Below, in pieces: positions 1 through 11,000 of a DNA stretch of 64,000 nucleotides; position 1 is the first letter of the stretch; each line of letters starts with the position of its first letter. The position numbers and the translations under genes are program-made. The notes under the pieces were generated by a model. That model ran no database searches, was not told where the DNA came from, and worked only from the letters and a program-made list of their open reading frames with translations. The stretch is from Erythrobacter sp. HL-111 (GTDB taxonomy: Bacteria > Pseudomonadota > Alphaproteobacteria > Sphingomonadales > Sphingomonadaceae), in the NCBI RefSeq assembly GCF_900105095.1, contig NZ_LT629743.1, positions 2,170,001-2,234,000 of the forward strand, read 5' to 3'.

Positions 1-119
1 GTCCGGGCCGAAACGATCGCGAGCTCCGACATGGCGAAGACGCCGTTCAGCACGATGAGCGCGGCGATGACGAGGAGGTCTTGCCAGGGAAAGGGTGTCA
101 CGACGCGGAGAGCTAGCAC
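1..119 (-). CDS. CNNM/hemolysin-family membrane protein (5' end only)
   Basis: The reverse strand reads a short leader, then a hydrophobic stretch with LIVLNGVFAMSELAIVSAR, the hallmark of the first transmembrane helix of the CNNM domain found in hemolysin C / CorC-type proteins (membrane proteins linked to Mg/Co transport, often with CBS and CorC_HlyC domains). Only about 39 residues are inside the window; the rest lies beyond base 1. The start is uncertain: GTG at 119 and GTG at 101 are both in frame. The 220 bases between this gene and the OmpA-type gene must carry two divergent promoters, but I could not place them. The family call rests on this one signature. Confidence 0.6.
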   Translation of the reverse strand, partial: MLALRVVTPFPWQDLLVIAALIVLNGVFAMSELAIVSAR

Positions 120-339
120 AATTACGCCGCCATGCCAGCGGGCAAAAACCGGCGGCCGCGCGAAAGCGCTGTCACCGGCGGATTTGCGGGGCTAACGTGT
201 GGCGCGCGACCGATCGCCCATGACCACCGGGTGTGCATCCCGGGGACGACGAGGCGGAACAAGGGGTCGGTTCCGCGGCTTGTAAGGCAAGACTCGCCGC
301 GCTTGGCCGCGCGGCACGACAGAGAGTGGAGGACAGAAC

Positions 340-1035
340 ATGAAGATTTCTCGGATGCTTCTGGGCGGCACGGCCGCCCTCGCGCTAATCGGGACGAGCG
401 GCTGCGTCACCGATCCCAACACCGGCGATCGCAAGGCTTCGCGCACCGCGCTCGGCGCCGGGATCGGCGGCACGCTCGGCTACCTGCTCGGCGGCGCGAT
501 CGGCGGCGATGCGGCGCGCATCATCGGCGCGGGCATTGGCGGTTCGGCCGGCGCGGTGATCGGCAAGCAGTATGACGACCAGATCCGCGAACTCGACGAA
601 CTCACCGAAGGCACCGGGGTCGAGGTCGAGGAAGTCGGCGACCAGGAGGCGATCCTGCTGCGTATGCCCGACGGCGTGACCTTCGCGAGCGGCTCGGCCC
701 AGATCAATCCCGGCTTCTACGACACGCTCAATTCCGTGGCGGACAATCTCGTCAACTATCCCAACAGCCTGATCGACGTCTACGGCTTCACCGACACGAC
801 CGGATCGGATTCGCTCAACCAGCGCCTGTCCGAACAGCGCGCGCAGGCGGTGGCCGATTACCTTTCGGCGCGCGGCGTGGCGCGCAGCCGCCTCGCCACG
901 CAGGGCTATGGCGAGCAATACGACTACCTGCGGGTCAAGACCGAGGACGGGGTGGACGAACCGCTCAACCGCCGGGTCGAGATCAAGATCATCCCGATCT
1001 CGCAGGACGACGTGGAGGCCGCCCGCAGCAACTGA
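340..1035 (+). CDS. OmpA-family outer-membrane lipoprotein with glycine zipper
   Basis: The 231-residue protein begins with a lipoprotein signal ending in GTSGC (Cys22, predicted lipidation site). A glycine-rich zipper segment follows at about residues 38-75 ([28 protein letters not shown]), and an OmpA C-terminal peptidoglycan-binding domain spans about 105-225, with [19 protein letters not shown] and LNRRVEI. Proteins of this build anchor the outer membrane to the cell wall. A strong GGAGG lies just upstream of the ATG, which supports the start. It is transcribed alone, convergent with the phosphatase gene downstream. The exact role of the glycine zipper is not known from sequence. Confidence 0.93.
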   Translation: MKISRMLLGGTAALALIGTSGCVTDPNTGDRKASRTALGAGIGGTLGYLLGGAIGGDAARIIGAGIGGSAGAVIGKQYDDQIRELDELTEGTGVEVEEVGDQEAILLRMPDGVTFASGSAQINPGFYDTLNSVADNLVNYPNSLIDVYGFTDTTGSDSLNQRLSEQRAQAVADYLSARGVARSRLATQGYGEQYDYLRVKTEDGVDEPLNRRVEIKIIPISQDDVEAARSN

Positions 1036-1041
1036 CGTGCG

Positions 1042-1063
1042 TGGGGGCGCCGCGGCGCCCCCA
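1042..1063. terminator. Hairpin between convergent genes
   Basis: A perfect inverted repeat (TGGGGGCGCC and its complement GGCGCCCCCA, two-base centre) lies just after the OmpA-type stop codon and before the 3' end of the opposing phosphatase gene. Position and stem strength fit a bidirectional terminator, but there is no T-run on either side, so this is an inference. Confidence 0.5.
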
Positions 1064-1108
1064 ACATCGTCGCCCCGCACCCCGAAGGCCGGCCCGATTG
1101 AACCCGGG

Positions 1109-1885
1109 TCAGCGCAGCGCCTTCGCCCTTTCGGCAAGGTGCCGCACGGTCGCCTCGTGGATCCCGGGCGCGCAGACCAGCACCCCGAAATCGCGCGGGT
1201 CGTGCTTGTTGTAGTCGAGCGGCCGGCCGAAGGCGTCGCTCACCCGCGCGCCCGCCTCGCGCGCGATCAGGGTTGCAGCGGCCACATCCCATTCGAAGCC
1301 CCAGCGCAGCGTCGCGACGAGATCGGCGCGGTCGTCGGCGACCATCGCGATCCTGAGCGCGATCGAATTGGGCTTCTCCACCGCGACCAGCATCGAATCC
1401 TCTTCCGCAAGCCGGTCGACGGGCACCCGCGCGCCCGCGAACTCGGCGCGCGCGCTGGCCCTGAGCGGCGCATCGTTCAGCGTCGCGCCCTGGCCCGCCA
1501 CCGCGCACCATTCCTCGCCTCGCGCGGGCGCGACCAGCATCCCGATCAGCGGCCGGCCCGCGCTCACCAGCGCGACCGAGATCGCCCAGCCGGTCCGCCC
1601 TCGTACGAAATCGCGGGTCCCGTCGATCGGATCGACTTCCCAGATGAGGCCGCTCCCGGTGCGCTGCTTGTCGTCGGCGGTTTCCTCCGACAGCCAGGCA
1701 GCCGCGGGAAGCAGCCGCATCAGCTCGCGCCTGAGGAAGCGGTCGACCTCGAGATCGGCCTCGCTCACCGGGTTGCCGGGCGTCTTGTCCCAGCTCGACA
1801 GGGCATGGCCCGCCCCCGGCCAGCGGGCATGGGCGATGCGGCCCGCCTCGCGGACGATCTCTGTGAAACGGGCCTTGTCGATCAC
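1109..1885 (-). CDS. Inositol monophosphatase / CysQ-like phosphatase
   Basis: The 258-residue protein carries the metal-binding signatures of the inositol monophosphatase superfamily: SEET near residue 68, [12 protein letters not shown] near 85-96, and [20 protein letters not shown] near 205-225. Members hydrolyse inositol phosphates, histidinol phosphate or 3'-phosphoadenosine 5'-phosphate (CysQ) with Mg; the substrate cannot be fixed from these motifs. In many alphaproteobacteria this branch is annotated as CysQ or histidinol-phosphatase-like. No ATG precedes the conserved region in frame, so I chose GTG at 1885 (GTG-ATC-GAC). The gene is divergent from sucC with about 145 bases between. 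Confidence 0.82.
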   Translation of the reverse strand: MIDKARFTEIVREAGRIAHARWPGAGHALSSWDKTPGNPVSEADLEVDRFLRRELMRLLPAAAWLSEETADDKQRTGSGLIWEVDPIDGTRDFVRGRTGWAISVALVSAGRPLIGMLVAPARGEEWCAVAGQGATLNDAPLRASARAEFAGARVPVDRLAEEDSMLVAVEKPNSIALRIAMVADDRADLVATLRWGFEWDVAAATLIAREAGARVSDAFGRPLDYNKHDPRDFGVLVCAPGIHEATVRHLAERAKALR

Positions 1886-2029
1886 GTCGGTGTTCTTCGG
1901 TCGGGGTGTGCTGCGGGGGGCATGACGGTCCCGACGCTTGGCCGTGCGAGAGACACTTTTCAAGCGCCCCGATCCATGCTTAGGCCCCGCCAAACTCCGC
2001 GAGCGACACGAACAAGGGATCGAAAGCTG

Positions 2030-3229
2030 ATGAACGTCCACGAATACCAGGCCAAGGAACTCCTGAAAGCCCACGGGATCGCCGTGCCGGACGGCCATGC
2101 CGCGCTCAGCGTCGGGGAAGCGGTCGAAGCGGCGAAGAAACTGCCCGGGCCGCTCTATGTCGTGAAGGCGCAGATCCACGCGGGCGGACGCGGCAAGGGC
2201 AAGTTCAAGGAGCTGGCCGAGGATGCCAAGGGCGGCGTGCGACTCGCCAAGTCGATCGAGGAGGTCGAGGCCCATGCGAAGGAAATGCTCGGCAACACCC
2301 TCGTCACCGTCCAGACCGGCGCGGAGGGCAAGCAGGTCAACCGCCTCTACGTGACCGACGGGGTCGACATCGCGAAGGAATACTACTTCTCGCTGCTGGT
2401 CGATCGCGCCACCGGCCGGGTCGCCATGGTCGCCTCGACCGAAGGGGGCATGGACATCGAGACGGTCGCGCACGAGACGCCCGAGAAGATCACGACGATC
2501 ACGATCGATCCCGCGCAGGGCTTCATGCCGCACCATGCCCGCGCGCTCGCCTTCGGCCTCAGGCTCTCGGGCGATCTCAACAAGCAGGCGCAGAAACTGG
2601 CGAAGCAGCTCTACGAAGCCTTCATGGCGACCGACGCCTCGATGCTCGAAATCAACCCGCTGGTCGAAACCGAGGACGGCAGCCTGACCGTGCTCGATGC
2701 GAAGATGAGCTTCGATTCGAACGCGCTGTTCCGCCATCCCGACATCGCCGAAATGCGCGACGAGACGGAGGAGGACCCCGCCGAGGTCGAGGCGAGCGAA
2801 CATGATCTCGCCTACATCAAGCTCGACGGGAACATCGGCTGCATGGTCAACGGCGCAGGGCTGGCCATGGCGACGATGGACATCATCAAGTTGAACGGCG
2901 CCTTCCCGGCGAACTTCCTCGACGTGGGCGGCGGCGCGACGACCGAAAAGGTCACCGCGGCGTTCAAGATCATCCTCAAGGACCCGGCGGTGGAGGGCAT
3001 CCTCGTCAACATCTTCGGCGGCATCATGAAATGCGACGTGATCGCCAACGGCATCGTGCAGGCGGCGAAGGACGTGAACCTGCAGGTCCCGCTGGTGGTC
3101 CGGCTCGAAGGGACGAACGTCGAGCAGGGCAAGGAAATCCTCGACAATTCCGGCCTCGCCATCGTCAGCGCCGACGACCTGGGCGATGCCGCGCGCAAGA
3201 TCGTGGCCGAGGTGAAGCAGGCCGCGTGA
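2030..3229 (+). CDS. sucC: Succinate--CoA ligase, ADP-forming, beta subunit
   Basis: The 399-residue protein starts [12 protein letters not shown], the typical SucC start. It has the ATP-grasp glycine loop [11 protein letters not shown] near residues 45-55, [11 protein letters not shown] near 205, and the C-terminal ligase motif [19 protein letters not shown] near 325-345. With SucD it forms the TCA-cycle enzyme that makes succinate and ATP from succinyl-CoA. The length is normal for the family. The next genes are etfB and etfA, not sucD, so the alpha subunit must be encoded elsewhere in the genome. Confidence 0.97.
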   Translation: MNVHEYQAKELLKAHGIAVPDGHAALSVGEAVEAAKKLPGPLYVVKAQIHAGGRGKGKFKELAEDAKGGVRLAKSIEEVEAHAKEMLGNTLVTVQTGAEGKQVNRLYVTDGVDIAKEYYFSLLVDRATGRVAMVASTEGGMDIETVAHETPEKITTITIDPAQGFMPHHARALAFGLRLSGDLNKQAQKLAKQLYEAFMATDASMLEINPLVETEDGSLTVLDAKMSFDSNALFRHPDIAEMRDETEEDPAEVEASEHDLAYIKLDGNIGCMVNGAGLAMATMDIIKLNGAFPANFLDVGGGATTEKVTAAFKIILKDPAVEGILVNIFGGIMKCDVIANGIVQAAKDVNLQVPLVVRLEGTNVEQGKEILDNSGLAIVSADDLGDAARKIVAEVKQAA

Positions 3230-3236
3230 GCTGTGC

Positions 3237-3267
3237 CGGGCGGGCGGGGCCGGTCCCCGTCCGCCCG
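3237..3267 (+). terminator. Strong hairpin after sucC
   Basis: Thirteen paired bases (3237-3249 with 3255-3267, including one G-U pair) around a five-base loop start eight bases after the sucC stop. No U-tract follows, so it may be a 3' stabilising hairpin rather than a simple intrinsic terminator. It argues that sucC and etfB are separate transcription units. Confidence 0.55.
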
Positions 3268-3488
3268 CAGCCTCCCGCAACGAAGGACGGGCTCGCGCGC
3301 GGGCCGGCCATGGAGCTTGTCCCACTGTCCGCCGCTCCCCGCCCTCGCCCCGCTTTGCTGCGGCGCGGTGGCTGCAGCATTCGCCCCGCGCCGCGCAAAA
3401 TCGGCACTTGACCTCGGCATGGGCGAGCGCAAGGACAGGCGCGCTGGCGCGGGTTTGCGCCCGGCCCGGAACCGCTTGCCTCGGTTGA

Positions 3489-3502
3489 CGTTTACGTAAA
3501 CG
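3489..3502. promoter_or_regulatory. Palindromic operator-like site before etfB
   Basis: The 14-base perfect palindrome CGTTTACGTAAACG lies about 90 bases upstream of the etfB ATG, directly after TTGACG (3485-3490), which could be a -35 box. The full string TTGACGTTTACGTAAA closely resembles, from memory, the operator of MerR-type LiuR regulators, which control branched-chain amino-acid catabolism and electron-transfer flavoprotein genes in other proteobacteria. Position inside a promoter spacer fits MerR-type control. The rest of the 3230-3589 gap shows no convincing gene. Confidence 0.5.
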
Positions 3503-3589
3503 CCAGCTAGGGCGCGGCGCGAGAGTTTCGCCTTGGACCGCTTGGGGCCCCTATCCCGCGCGGCCGGGCCAAAGGGAAAGGAAACGCAC

Positions 3590-4336
3590 ATGAAGATCCT
3601 CGTCCCCGTGAAACGGGTGATCGATTACAACGTGAAGCCGCGCGTCAAGCCCGACGGTTCGGGTGTCGACCTCGCCAACGTCAAGATGAGCATGAACCCC
3701 TTCGACGAGATCGCGGTCGAGGAAGCGATCCGCCTCAAGGAAGCGGGCAAGGCCGAGGAAGTCGTCGCCGTCTCGATCGGCCCGGCCAAGGCCCAGGAAA
3801 CGCTCCGCACCGCGCTCGCCATGGGCGCCGACCGCGCGATCCTCGTCGAAACCGACGAAGAGGTCGAACCGCTCGCCGTGGCCAAGATCCTCAAGGCGAT
3901 CGCCGAGGAAGAGCAGCCCGGCCTCGTCCTGCTCGGCAAGCAGTCGATCAGCGACGATTCGAACCAGACCGGCCAGATGCTCGCCGCGCTGATGGGCCGT
4001 CCGCAGGGCACCTTCGCCAACACGGTCGAGGTCGACGGCGACACGATCACGGTGAAGCGCGAGATCGACGGCGGGCTCGAGACGGTGAAGCTGACGGCCC
4101 CGGCGATCGTCACCACCGACCTGCGCCTGAACGAGCCGCGCTATGCCTCCCTGCCCAACATCATGAAGGCGAAGAAGAAGCCGCTCGACACCAAGACCCC
4201 GGGCGATTTCGGTGTCGACATCGCGCCGCGCCTCACGACCACCAACGTCGCCGAACCGCCCGTGCGGCAGGCGGGCGAGAAGGTCGAGGACGTCGCCGCG
4301 CTGGTCGAGAAGATCAAGGCGCTCGGCATCGCGTAA
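3590..4336 (+). CDS. etfB: Electron transfer flavoprotein beta subunit
   Basis: The 248-residue protein opens [20 protein letters not shown] and shows the EtfB AMP-binding region with [19 protein letters not shown] near 37-55. It ends with the usual C-terminal arm that wraps the alpha subunit. Together with EtfA it shuttles electrons from acyl-CoA and other flavin dehydrogenases to ETF-ubiquinone oxidoreductase. The ATG at 3590 has GGAAAGGAAA just upstream, and earlier in-frame codons read through low-complexity sequence. It forms an operon with etfA, 33 bases downstream. Confidence 0.97.
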   Translation: MKILVPVKRVIDYNVKPRVKPDGSGVDLANVKMSMNPFDEIAVEEAIRLKEAGKAEEVVAVSIGPAKAQETLRTALAMGADRAILVETDEEVEPLAVAKILKAIAEEEQPGLVLLGKQSISDDSNQTGQMLAALMGRPQGTFANTVEVDGDTITVKREIDGGLETVKLTAPAIVTTDLRLNEPRYASLPNIMKAKKKPLDTKTPGDFGVDIAPRLTTTNVAEPPVRQAGEKVEDVAALVEKIKALGIA

Positions 4337-4369
4337 GCGGGCAGCCACGCGCTAGAAAGGAAGAGACGG

Positions 4370-5299
<930 letters not shown>

Positions 5300-5325
5300 G
5301 GGAAGTCAGCCCTGACTACACCATT

Positions 5326-5357
5326 AGGGCTCCGCTGTGGCGGGGCCCTTTCCCTTT
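5326..5357 (+). terminator. Rho-independent terminator of etfBA
   Basis: A ten-pair stem (5326-5335 with 5340-5349, one U-G pair, TGTG loop) is followed by a pyrimidine run rich in T. This is the clearest intrinsic terminator in the window, and it separates etfA from the low-GC genes that follow. Confidence 0.75.
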
Positions 5358-5421
5358 CCGCTCTTTGGCTCGCACATCCAAAATCGTAGCGCAGCTGCTA
5401 GACTTGTGGCACTTGTTAGCC

Positions 5422-5925
5422 ATGGCGGGGAATATCAGGGCCTTGGTGAGCAATTTGCTCGCCGCTGATAAGACACTTGAGGGCACGCCCGACTGGCGTG
5501 CTGTCGGGAATGGCGATGAGATGCGCCTACTTTTTCCAGTTTTCATCGGCGGGCAAAGCACGCAAGCAACGGTCGAGATTGACGCGTACCCTAACGCGCC
5601 GGTCGAGCGCTTTCGCATAATGCTCAACCTCGAAAAGTGCATTTGGCGGATCGACTTCAATGAGTACGAGCAACACATCAATCCGCTGGATACCTGGAGC
5701 GAGATCACCCCAAAGAGTTTCCGCGAGCCGCACTACCATTCATGGAGCGATAATGAGCGGTATAGCACGTCCAGTGCGTTACCCAAGAAGCTTCTGATCG
5801 CCCGCCCGTTGCCCGAGAGAATCCGGCAGTTCCAAGCGGCCTTTAGGTGGTTCTGCGGCGAGGTAAAAATTGCTCAACCACCTTCGCGTATGCTAATCCT
5901 TCCGCAGAGGACTAAGCTGCTATGA
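5422..5925 (+). CDS. DUF6978-like protein of a low-GC two-gene cassette
   Basis: This protein of about 167 residues is a small soluble alpha/beta candidate with motifs such as RLLFPVFIGGQSTQATVEIDA, IWRIDFNEYEQHINP and PHYHSWSDNERY. I do not recognise a catalytic site. It resembles, from memory, the DUF6978 proteins that occur next to DUF1828-type proteins. The start at ATG 5422 is weakly supported because no Shine-Dalgarno is visible; a TTG a few codons upstream is possible. Its stop overlaps the next ATG (ATGA), so the two are translationally coupled. Base composition is much less GC-rich than the flanks, which suggests recent acquisition. Confidence 0.6.
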   Translation: MAGNIRALVSNLLAADKTLEGTPDWRAVGNGDEMRLLFPVFIGGQSTQATVEIDAYPNAPVERFRIMLNLEKCIWRIDFNEYEQHINPLDTWSEITPKSFREPHYHSWSDNERYSTSSALPKKLLIARPLPERIRQFQAAFRWFCGEVKIAQPPSRMLILPQRTKLL

Positions 5926-6662
5926 TTGACGCCCTTAGCCTAGCTCAGGCCATCCGGGAAACAGTGTATGCCGTTCCGGCCGAGGACGGCTTACGCGCAG
6001 TCACTCAGTGTCTTTTCCCCTCAAATTCAAGTGTTGCTGTTTCCGTGCGTGGCGGCGGGAACGCCTTCGTAGTTTCGGATGATGGAGCGGCACTTTCTGA
6101 GATTGCAAGTTCTGGTGCGAGTGAGCGCCCCACCGACCGGCAGATTCGCTTAGCAATCGGGAAGCAGGGTTTGAAGGTTGAACAGGGAGTGATTTTTTCG
6201 CCTCCCGTTGCCGAAGCGGAGATTCCGTTTGCCGTGATGCTGGTCGCAAACGCAGCAAAGACAGTTGCAGACTGGGGGCTGGAGCACATGCGCTTTACGG
6301 CACCTCGGAATTTCCGCAGAGACCTTGCGGATCTCTTGCAGCGACATTTTCGCGATAACCTGAAAGAGGATCAGCAGATTTTGGGTAAGAGCAACAAGGC
6401 CCATAAATTTGGGCATGTGATCTACCTCCAAAACGAGAAAAAATTGCTTGTTGATCCAGTGGTTAATGACTCGTCGTCGATCAATTCGCGGCTGGTCGCC
6501 AACATGGACGTCAAAATGCTGAACGATCCAAATATCCAGCAATTGATTGTATTCGATGATCGTTTGGAGTGGTCGGCTTCAGATCTTCAATTGCTTTCGC
6601 TTGGGGGCCCGCTGATCGGATTCTCGCGTGCGGAAGCTGAGATTGAGCGGCTGGCAGCCTAG
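5922..6662 (+). CDS. DUF1828-like domain protein, second gene of the low-GC cassette
   Basis: The 246-residue protein has an N-terminal region (about 1-95) with the pattern of DUF1828: hydrophobic strands around VSVRGGGNAFVVSDDGAALSEI, an aspartate-rich turn, then a helix. The C-terminal half (100-246) resembles the accompanying DUF1829-type region, including VVNDSSSINSRLVANMDVKM. Its function is unknown. By hand count, bases 6361-6480 are 42% GC, whereas a 60-base line inside etfA (4861-4920) is 70%. The start overlaps the upstream stop by four bases. The gene ends 17 bases before the opposing DUF445 gene. Foreign origin is likely; the defence or toxin-antitoxin idea is speculation from cassette architecture only. 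Confidence 0.65.
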   Translation: MIDALSLAQAIRETVYAVPAEDGLRAVTQCLFPSNSSVAVSVRGGGNAFVVSDDGAALSEIASSGASERPTDRQIRLAIGKQGLKVEQGVIFSPPVAEAEIPFAVMLVANAAKTVADWGLEHMRFTAPRNFRRDLADLLQRHFRDNLKEDQQILGKSNKAHKFGHVIYLQNEKKLLVDPVVNDSSSINSRLVANMDVKMLNDPNIQQLIVFDDRLEWSASDLQLLSLGGPLIGFSRAEAEIERLAA

Positions 6663-6679
6663 CCGAGCATTTAGCCCCC

Positions 6680-7969
6680 TCACATCACCGTCGTGATGAA
6701 GTGCAGCGTCATGCCGACGAGCCCGCCGACCAGCGTGCCGTTGATGCGGATGAACTGGAGGTCGCGGCCGACCGCGCCTTCGACCCGGCCGGTGATCGTG
6801 GTCGCGTCCCAGCGCTTCACCGTGTCCGACACCAGCGTCACGATCTGGTCGCCGTAGCGGGTCGCAACGCCCACGGCGGTGCGACGGGCGAAGCGGTTGA
6901 TCTGGAGCTGCAGCCGCTCGTCCTGCTTCAGCGCCGCGCCCAGTTCGGCAAGCGCGCTGCGCATCTCCTCGCCCATGCCGCTTTCCGCATCGCGCGCGCG
7001 GCGGATCAGCGACCGGCGCAGGCGTTCCCACACCCCCATCCACCACACCGCCACCGCCGGATTGGCGAGCAGTTCGCGCTTCAGCTCCTCCACCCGCCCG
7101 CGCGTTTCGGGGTCGTGCTGGAGATCCTGCGCGAGCTTCGTCAGCCCCTCCTCGACCTTGTGCCGCAGCGGGTGGTCGGGATCGACCAGCACTTCGGCCA
7201 ACAGCTTGTAGAGCCCGTCGAGCACGTTGGCGGAGATCGTCTTGTCCAGCCCGGCCCACCGCAGGACGGCGGAAACGCGTTCGTGGATGATCGCGCGGAT
7301 CGTGTCCTCGTTGTCCTCCAGCGTCAGGCCCGCCCAGCGGATCAGCCCGTCGATCACCGGCTGGTGGCGCCGGCCGGCCATCATGCTCTCGATCATGCGC
7401 CCGGCGAGCGGCGAGACCTCGATCTTGGCGAGCTGGCCGGCAAGCCCCCTGCGCACCTGGTTGCCGAGCCGGTCGGGATCCAGTGATTCGAGCAGTTCGG
7501 CGACGAGCTCCGCCGCGCCTGCCGTGATGCGCGACCGGGCATCCTCTCCGCCGCGCTCCGGACTGGCGACGAGGAAGTCGCCGATCGCGCGGGCCACGTT
7601 CATCCCCGCCATGCGCCGGGCGACGACCGCGGGGGTGAGGAAGTTCTCGCGCAGGAAGGAGGCCATCGTGTCGGCGATGCGGTCCTTGTTCTGCGGGATG
7701 ATCGCGGTGTGCGGGATCGGCAGGCCGAGCGGGTGGCGGAACAGGGCGGTGACCGCGAACCAGTCGGCCAGCCCGCCCACCATCGCCGCCTCGGCGAAGG
7801 CGTTGACATAGCCCCAGGCCGGGTGGTCGCCGACGAGGCCGTGGGTGGTGAAGAAGATCACCGCCATCGCGGCCAGCATGCCGGTCGCGGTCCAGCGCAT
7901 CCGCCGGGCGCGGTCCGGGGTCAGGGGATGGCCGCCATAGGCACGGGATCCGGGGCTAATGCTCGCCAT
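6680..7969 (-). CDS. DUF445 family membrane protein
   Basis: The 429-residue protein has one N-terminal hydrophobic helix (about residues 28-46, TATGMLAAMAVIFFTTHG). The DUF445 signature AFAEAAMVGGLADWFAVTALFRHPLGLPIPHTAIIP follows near 57-90, then a long helical body, and a C-terminal hydrophobic segment with INGTLVGGLVGMTLHFITTV. DUF445 (YjiN/YheB-like) proteins are inner-membrane proteins without a settled role. It is convergent with the low-GC cassette and 48 bases downstream of the RND gene, probably as a separate unit or as the end of that operon. Confidence 0.88.
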   Translation of the reverse strand: MASISPGSRAYGGHPLTPDRARRMRWTATGMLAAMAVIFFTTHGLVGDHPAWGYVNAFAEAAMVGGLADWFAVTALFRHPLGLPIPHTAIIPQNKDRIADTMASFLRENFLTPAVVARRMAGMNVARAIGDFLVASPERGGEDARSRITAGAAELVAELLESLDPDRLGNQVRRGLAGQLAKIEVSPLAGRMIESMMAGRRHQPVIDGLIRWAGLTLEDNEDTIRAIIHERVSAVLRWAGLDKTISANVLDGLYKLLAEVLVDPDHPLRHKVEEGLTKLAQDLQHDPETRGRVEELKRELLANPAVAVWWMGVWERLRRSLIRRARDAESGMGEEMRSALAELGAALKQDERLQLQINRFARRTAVGVATRYGDQIVTLVSDTVKRWDATTITGRVEGAVGRDLQFIRINGTLVGGLVGMTLHFITTVM

Positions 7970-8017
7970 GACGGCCCTGATAGCGGGAGGATAGCGTCCG
8001 CGTCACGCCCGCAGAGG

Positions 8018-11000
8018 TCACTCCGCCGGTTCGACCCCGGGCGGAAGGCGCCGTGCCGGTGCGGCTGCGCCGCCCGGCGCCGGGGCATCGGGCCGCGGCC
8101 CCGCCGGCTGCGGCACGCCGCCCTGGGGCGGCGCGGGCCTGCCGTCGTCGCCGGGGCGATAGGTCAGCATCCGTTCGCGCAGCCACGGGCCGACCCGCTT
8201 CTCGAAGCCGTCGGCGAGGCTGAAGCCCGCCGGCACGATCAGCAGCGTGAGCAGGGTCGACAGCAGCAGGCCGCCGATCACCACGATCCCCATCGGCTGG
8301 CGCCATGCCCCGTCGCCGCTGAGCGAGATCGCGACCGGGACCATGCCCGCCGTCATCGCCACGGTCGTCATCACGATCGGCTGGGCGCGCTTGTGCCCGG
8401 CCTCCATGATCGCCTCGAGCTTGGAGGTGCCGCGGTCCATCTCCTCGATCGCGAAATCGATCAGCAGGATCGAGTTCTTGGACACGATGCCGAGCAGCAG
8501 CAGGATGCCGATATAGACCGGCATCGACTGGGGCATCCCGACCAGCCAGATCATCAGCACCCCGCCCAGCGGCGCGAGCGCGAGCGAGGTCATGTTGACC
8601 AGCGGGCTCATCAGCCGCTTGTAGAGCAGCACCAGCACCGCGAAGACCAGCAGCAGGCCCGAGATGATGGCGATGATCAGGTTCTGCACCAGTTCGGCCT
8701 GCCATTCCTCCTCGCCCACGACGTCGCGGATCACGCCGGTGGGCAGGTCCTGCAGGACCGGCAGGGCATCGACCTGCGCCTGCGCCTCGCCCTTGAGCAC
8801 CCCGCTCGCGAGGTCCGCGCCGACGAGGACGCGGCGGCTCTGGTTGTAGCGCTGGATCGTCGTTGGCCCGGAGCCGAACTCGATCTCCGCGACGCGGCCA
8901 AGCGGCACCGAACCGCCGCCCGCGGTCTGCACGGGGAGGTTGCGGATGTTGGTGAGGTCCCCGCGCGCCTCGTCGCTCAGGCGGACGGTGATCGGGATCT
9001 GGCGGTCGGCCAGCGAGAAACGCGCCGCGTTCTGCTCGATCTCGCCGAGCGTGGCGATGCGGATCGTCTGCGACAGGGCCGCGGTGGTCACGCCGAGTTC
9101 GGCCGCGATCTTCTCGCGCGGGGTGATGATGATCTCGGGCCGGTTGAGGTCGGCGGCGATGCGCGGCGCGACGAGCGTGTCGAGCCCCTTCATCTGTTCG
9201 ACCAGTTCGAGCGCGGTTTCCTCCAGCAGTTCGGGATCGGACCCGGCCAGCATCACCGTGATGTCGCGGCCCGAACCGAAGCCCGCGCTCTGCGACTGGA
9301 AGCGCACCCTTGCATCGGGGATCTGCGCGAGGGCCGGGGCCAGCTCGCGCTCGAACTCGATCGAGCTGCGTTCGCGGTCGTCGGTGAGCTTGACGAAGAT
9401 CGACGAACTCGCGCCCAGCCTGATGCGCTGGAGCTGGCGTTCGACCTCGGGTTCCTGTTCGAGCCTTTCGGCGACTGAATTGACGATCCGCTTGGTCTCC
9501 GCGAGCGTGGTGCCGGGCACGGTCTCGATCTCGACGCGCGAATTCTCTTCGTCGATGGTCGGCTGGAACTGGGCCGGGATCTGGCCGAACAGCAGGATCG
9601 TCACCAGCAGCGAGAACCAGCCCACGCCCAGCATCCACACGCGGTGGTCGTAGAAGCGGGCCGTGAGGTAACGCATTCCCTGCCCGAACCTGCCGCCGGC
9701 CCCGCCGGCAAGCTCGACCAGTTTGAACACGCCCCACCCGGCGAGGAAGGCGATCGCCGAAGTCAGCAGGACGATCACGATCTCGAAAGTCTTGGCGACG
9801 ATGTGGTGGAGCGTGCCGTAGGGGTCGCTCGACACCGCGCCCGCGACCTTTTCGGGCACTCCCAGCCCCGTGAGCAGATCGAACACGGTGAACATCGCAA
9901 GGCCGGTCGCCAAGAGCAGCAGCACGACCGTCAGCAGCAGCGCGATCATGTAGAGCCAGCGCGAGCGCGGCCCCTCGATCCCCGCGCGGCGCGCGGCCAT
10001 CTTGCCGGTGTCGAGCGTCCAGCCGAGCACCGCCATGTAACGGTCCATCCACACGCCTTCGCCATGCGCGCCCTGGCCCTGCGCCTTGAGGAAATAGGCC
10101 GCCATCAGCGGCGTCACCATGCGCGCGACGGCGAGCGACATGAGCACCGCGACCACCACGGTCAGGCCGAAGTTCTGGAAGAACTGGCCCGACACGCCCG
10201 GCATCAGGCCGACGGGAAGGAACACCGCGACGATGCAGAAGGAAGTCGCGACCACCGGCAGGCCGATCTCGTCCGCGGCGTCGATCGACGCCTGGTAGGC
10301 CGATTTGCCCATGCGCATGTGGCGCACGATGTTCTCGATCTCCACGATCGCGTCGTCGACCAGCACGCCCGCCACCAGCGCGAGCGCGAGCAGCGAGAGG
10401 AAATTGAGGTTGAAGCCCAGGAGGTCCATGAACCAGAAGGTCGGGATCGCCGAAAGCGGAATGGCGACTGCCGAGATGAAGGTCGCGCGCCAGTCGCGCA
10501 GGAACAGGAACACGATCACCACCGCGAGCAGGGCGCCTTCGACCAGCGCCCACATCGAGGAGGTGTACTGGTCGCGCGTGTAATTGGTGCTGGTGCCCAG
10601 CCGGATGAACTCGATCCCGTCGAACTCCTGTTCCATCGCGTCCATTTCGGCGAGCGCCGCGTCATAGACCGCAAGGTCGGATGAGCCGCGCGCGCGGTTC
10701 ATCAGGAAATTGACGACTTCCTTGCCCTCGACCTCGCTCAGCGAGGTGCGCTCGGAATAGCCGTCGCGCACGCGGGCGACGTCGGAGAGCCGGATCGTGC
10801 GCCCGCCGCCGAGCTGGATCTGGCGCTGCGACAGGTCGTAGGCGGTAGCGGCATTGCCGAGCACGCGCAGCGACTGGCGCGTCCCGCCCAGTTCGGTGAG
10901 GCCGCCCGCCGCGTCGAGATTGGTCTGGCGCAGCACGTTGTTGACCTGCGAGGCGGTGACGCCCAATGCCTGCATCCGCTGCGGATCGAGGATCACCTCG

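Noticed and set aside
908..2029. A long in-frame upstream extension of sucC
   Set aside because: It runs through the antisense of the phosphatase gene and has no protein-like composition. SucC begins at [12 protein letters not shown].
7709..10684. Long plus-strand frames opposite the RND permease gene
   Set aside because: High-GC antisense shadows. The real gene on the minus strand has full RND motifs over its whole length.
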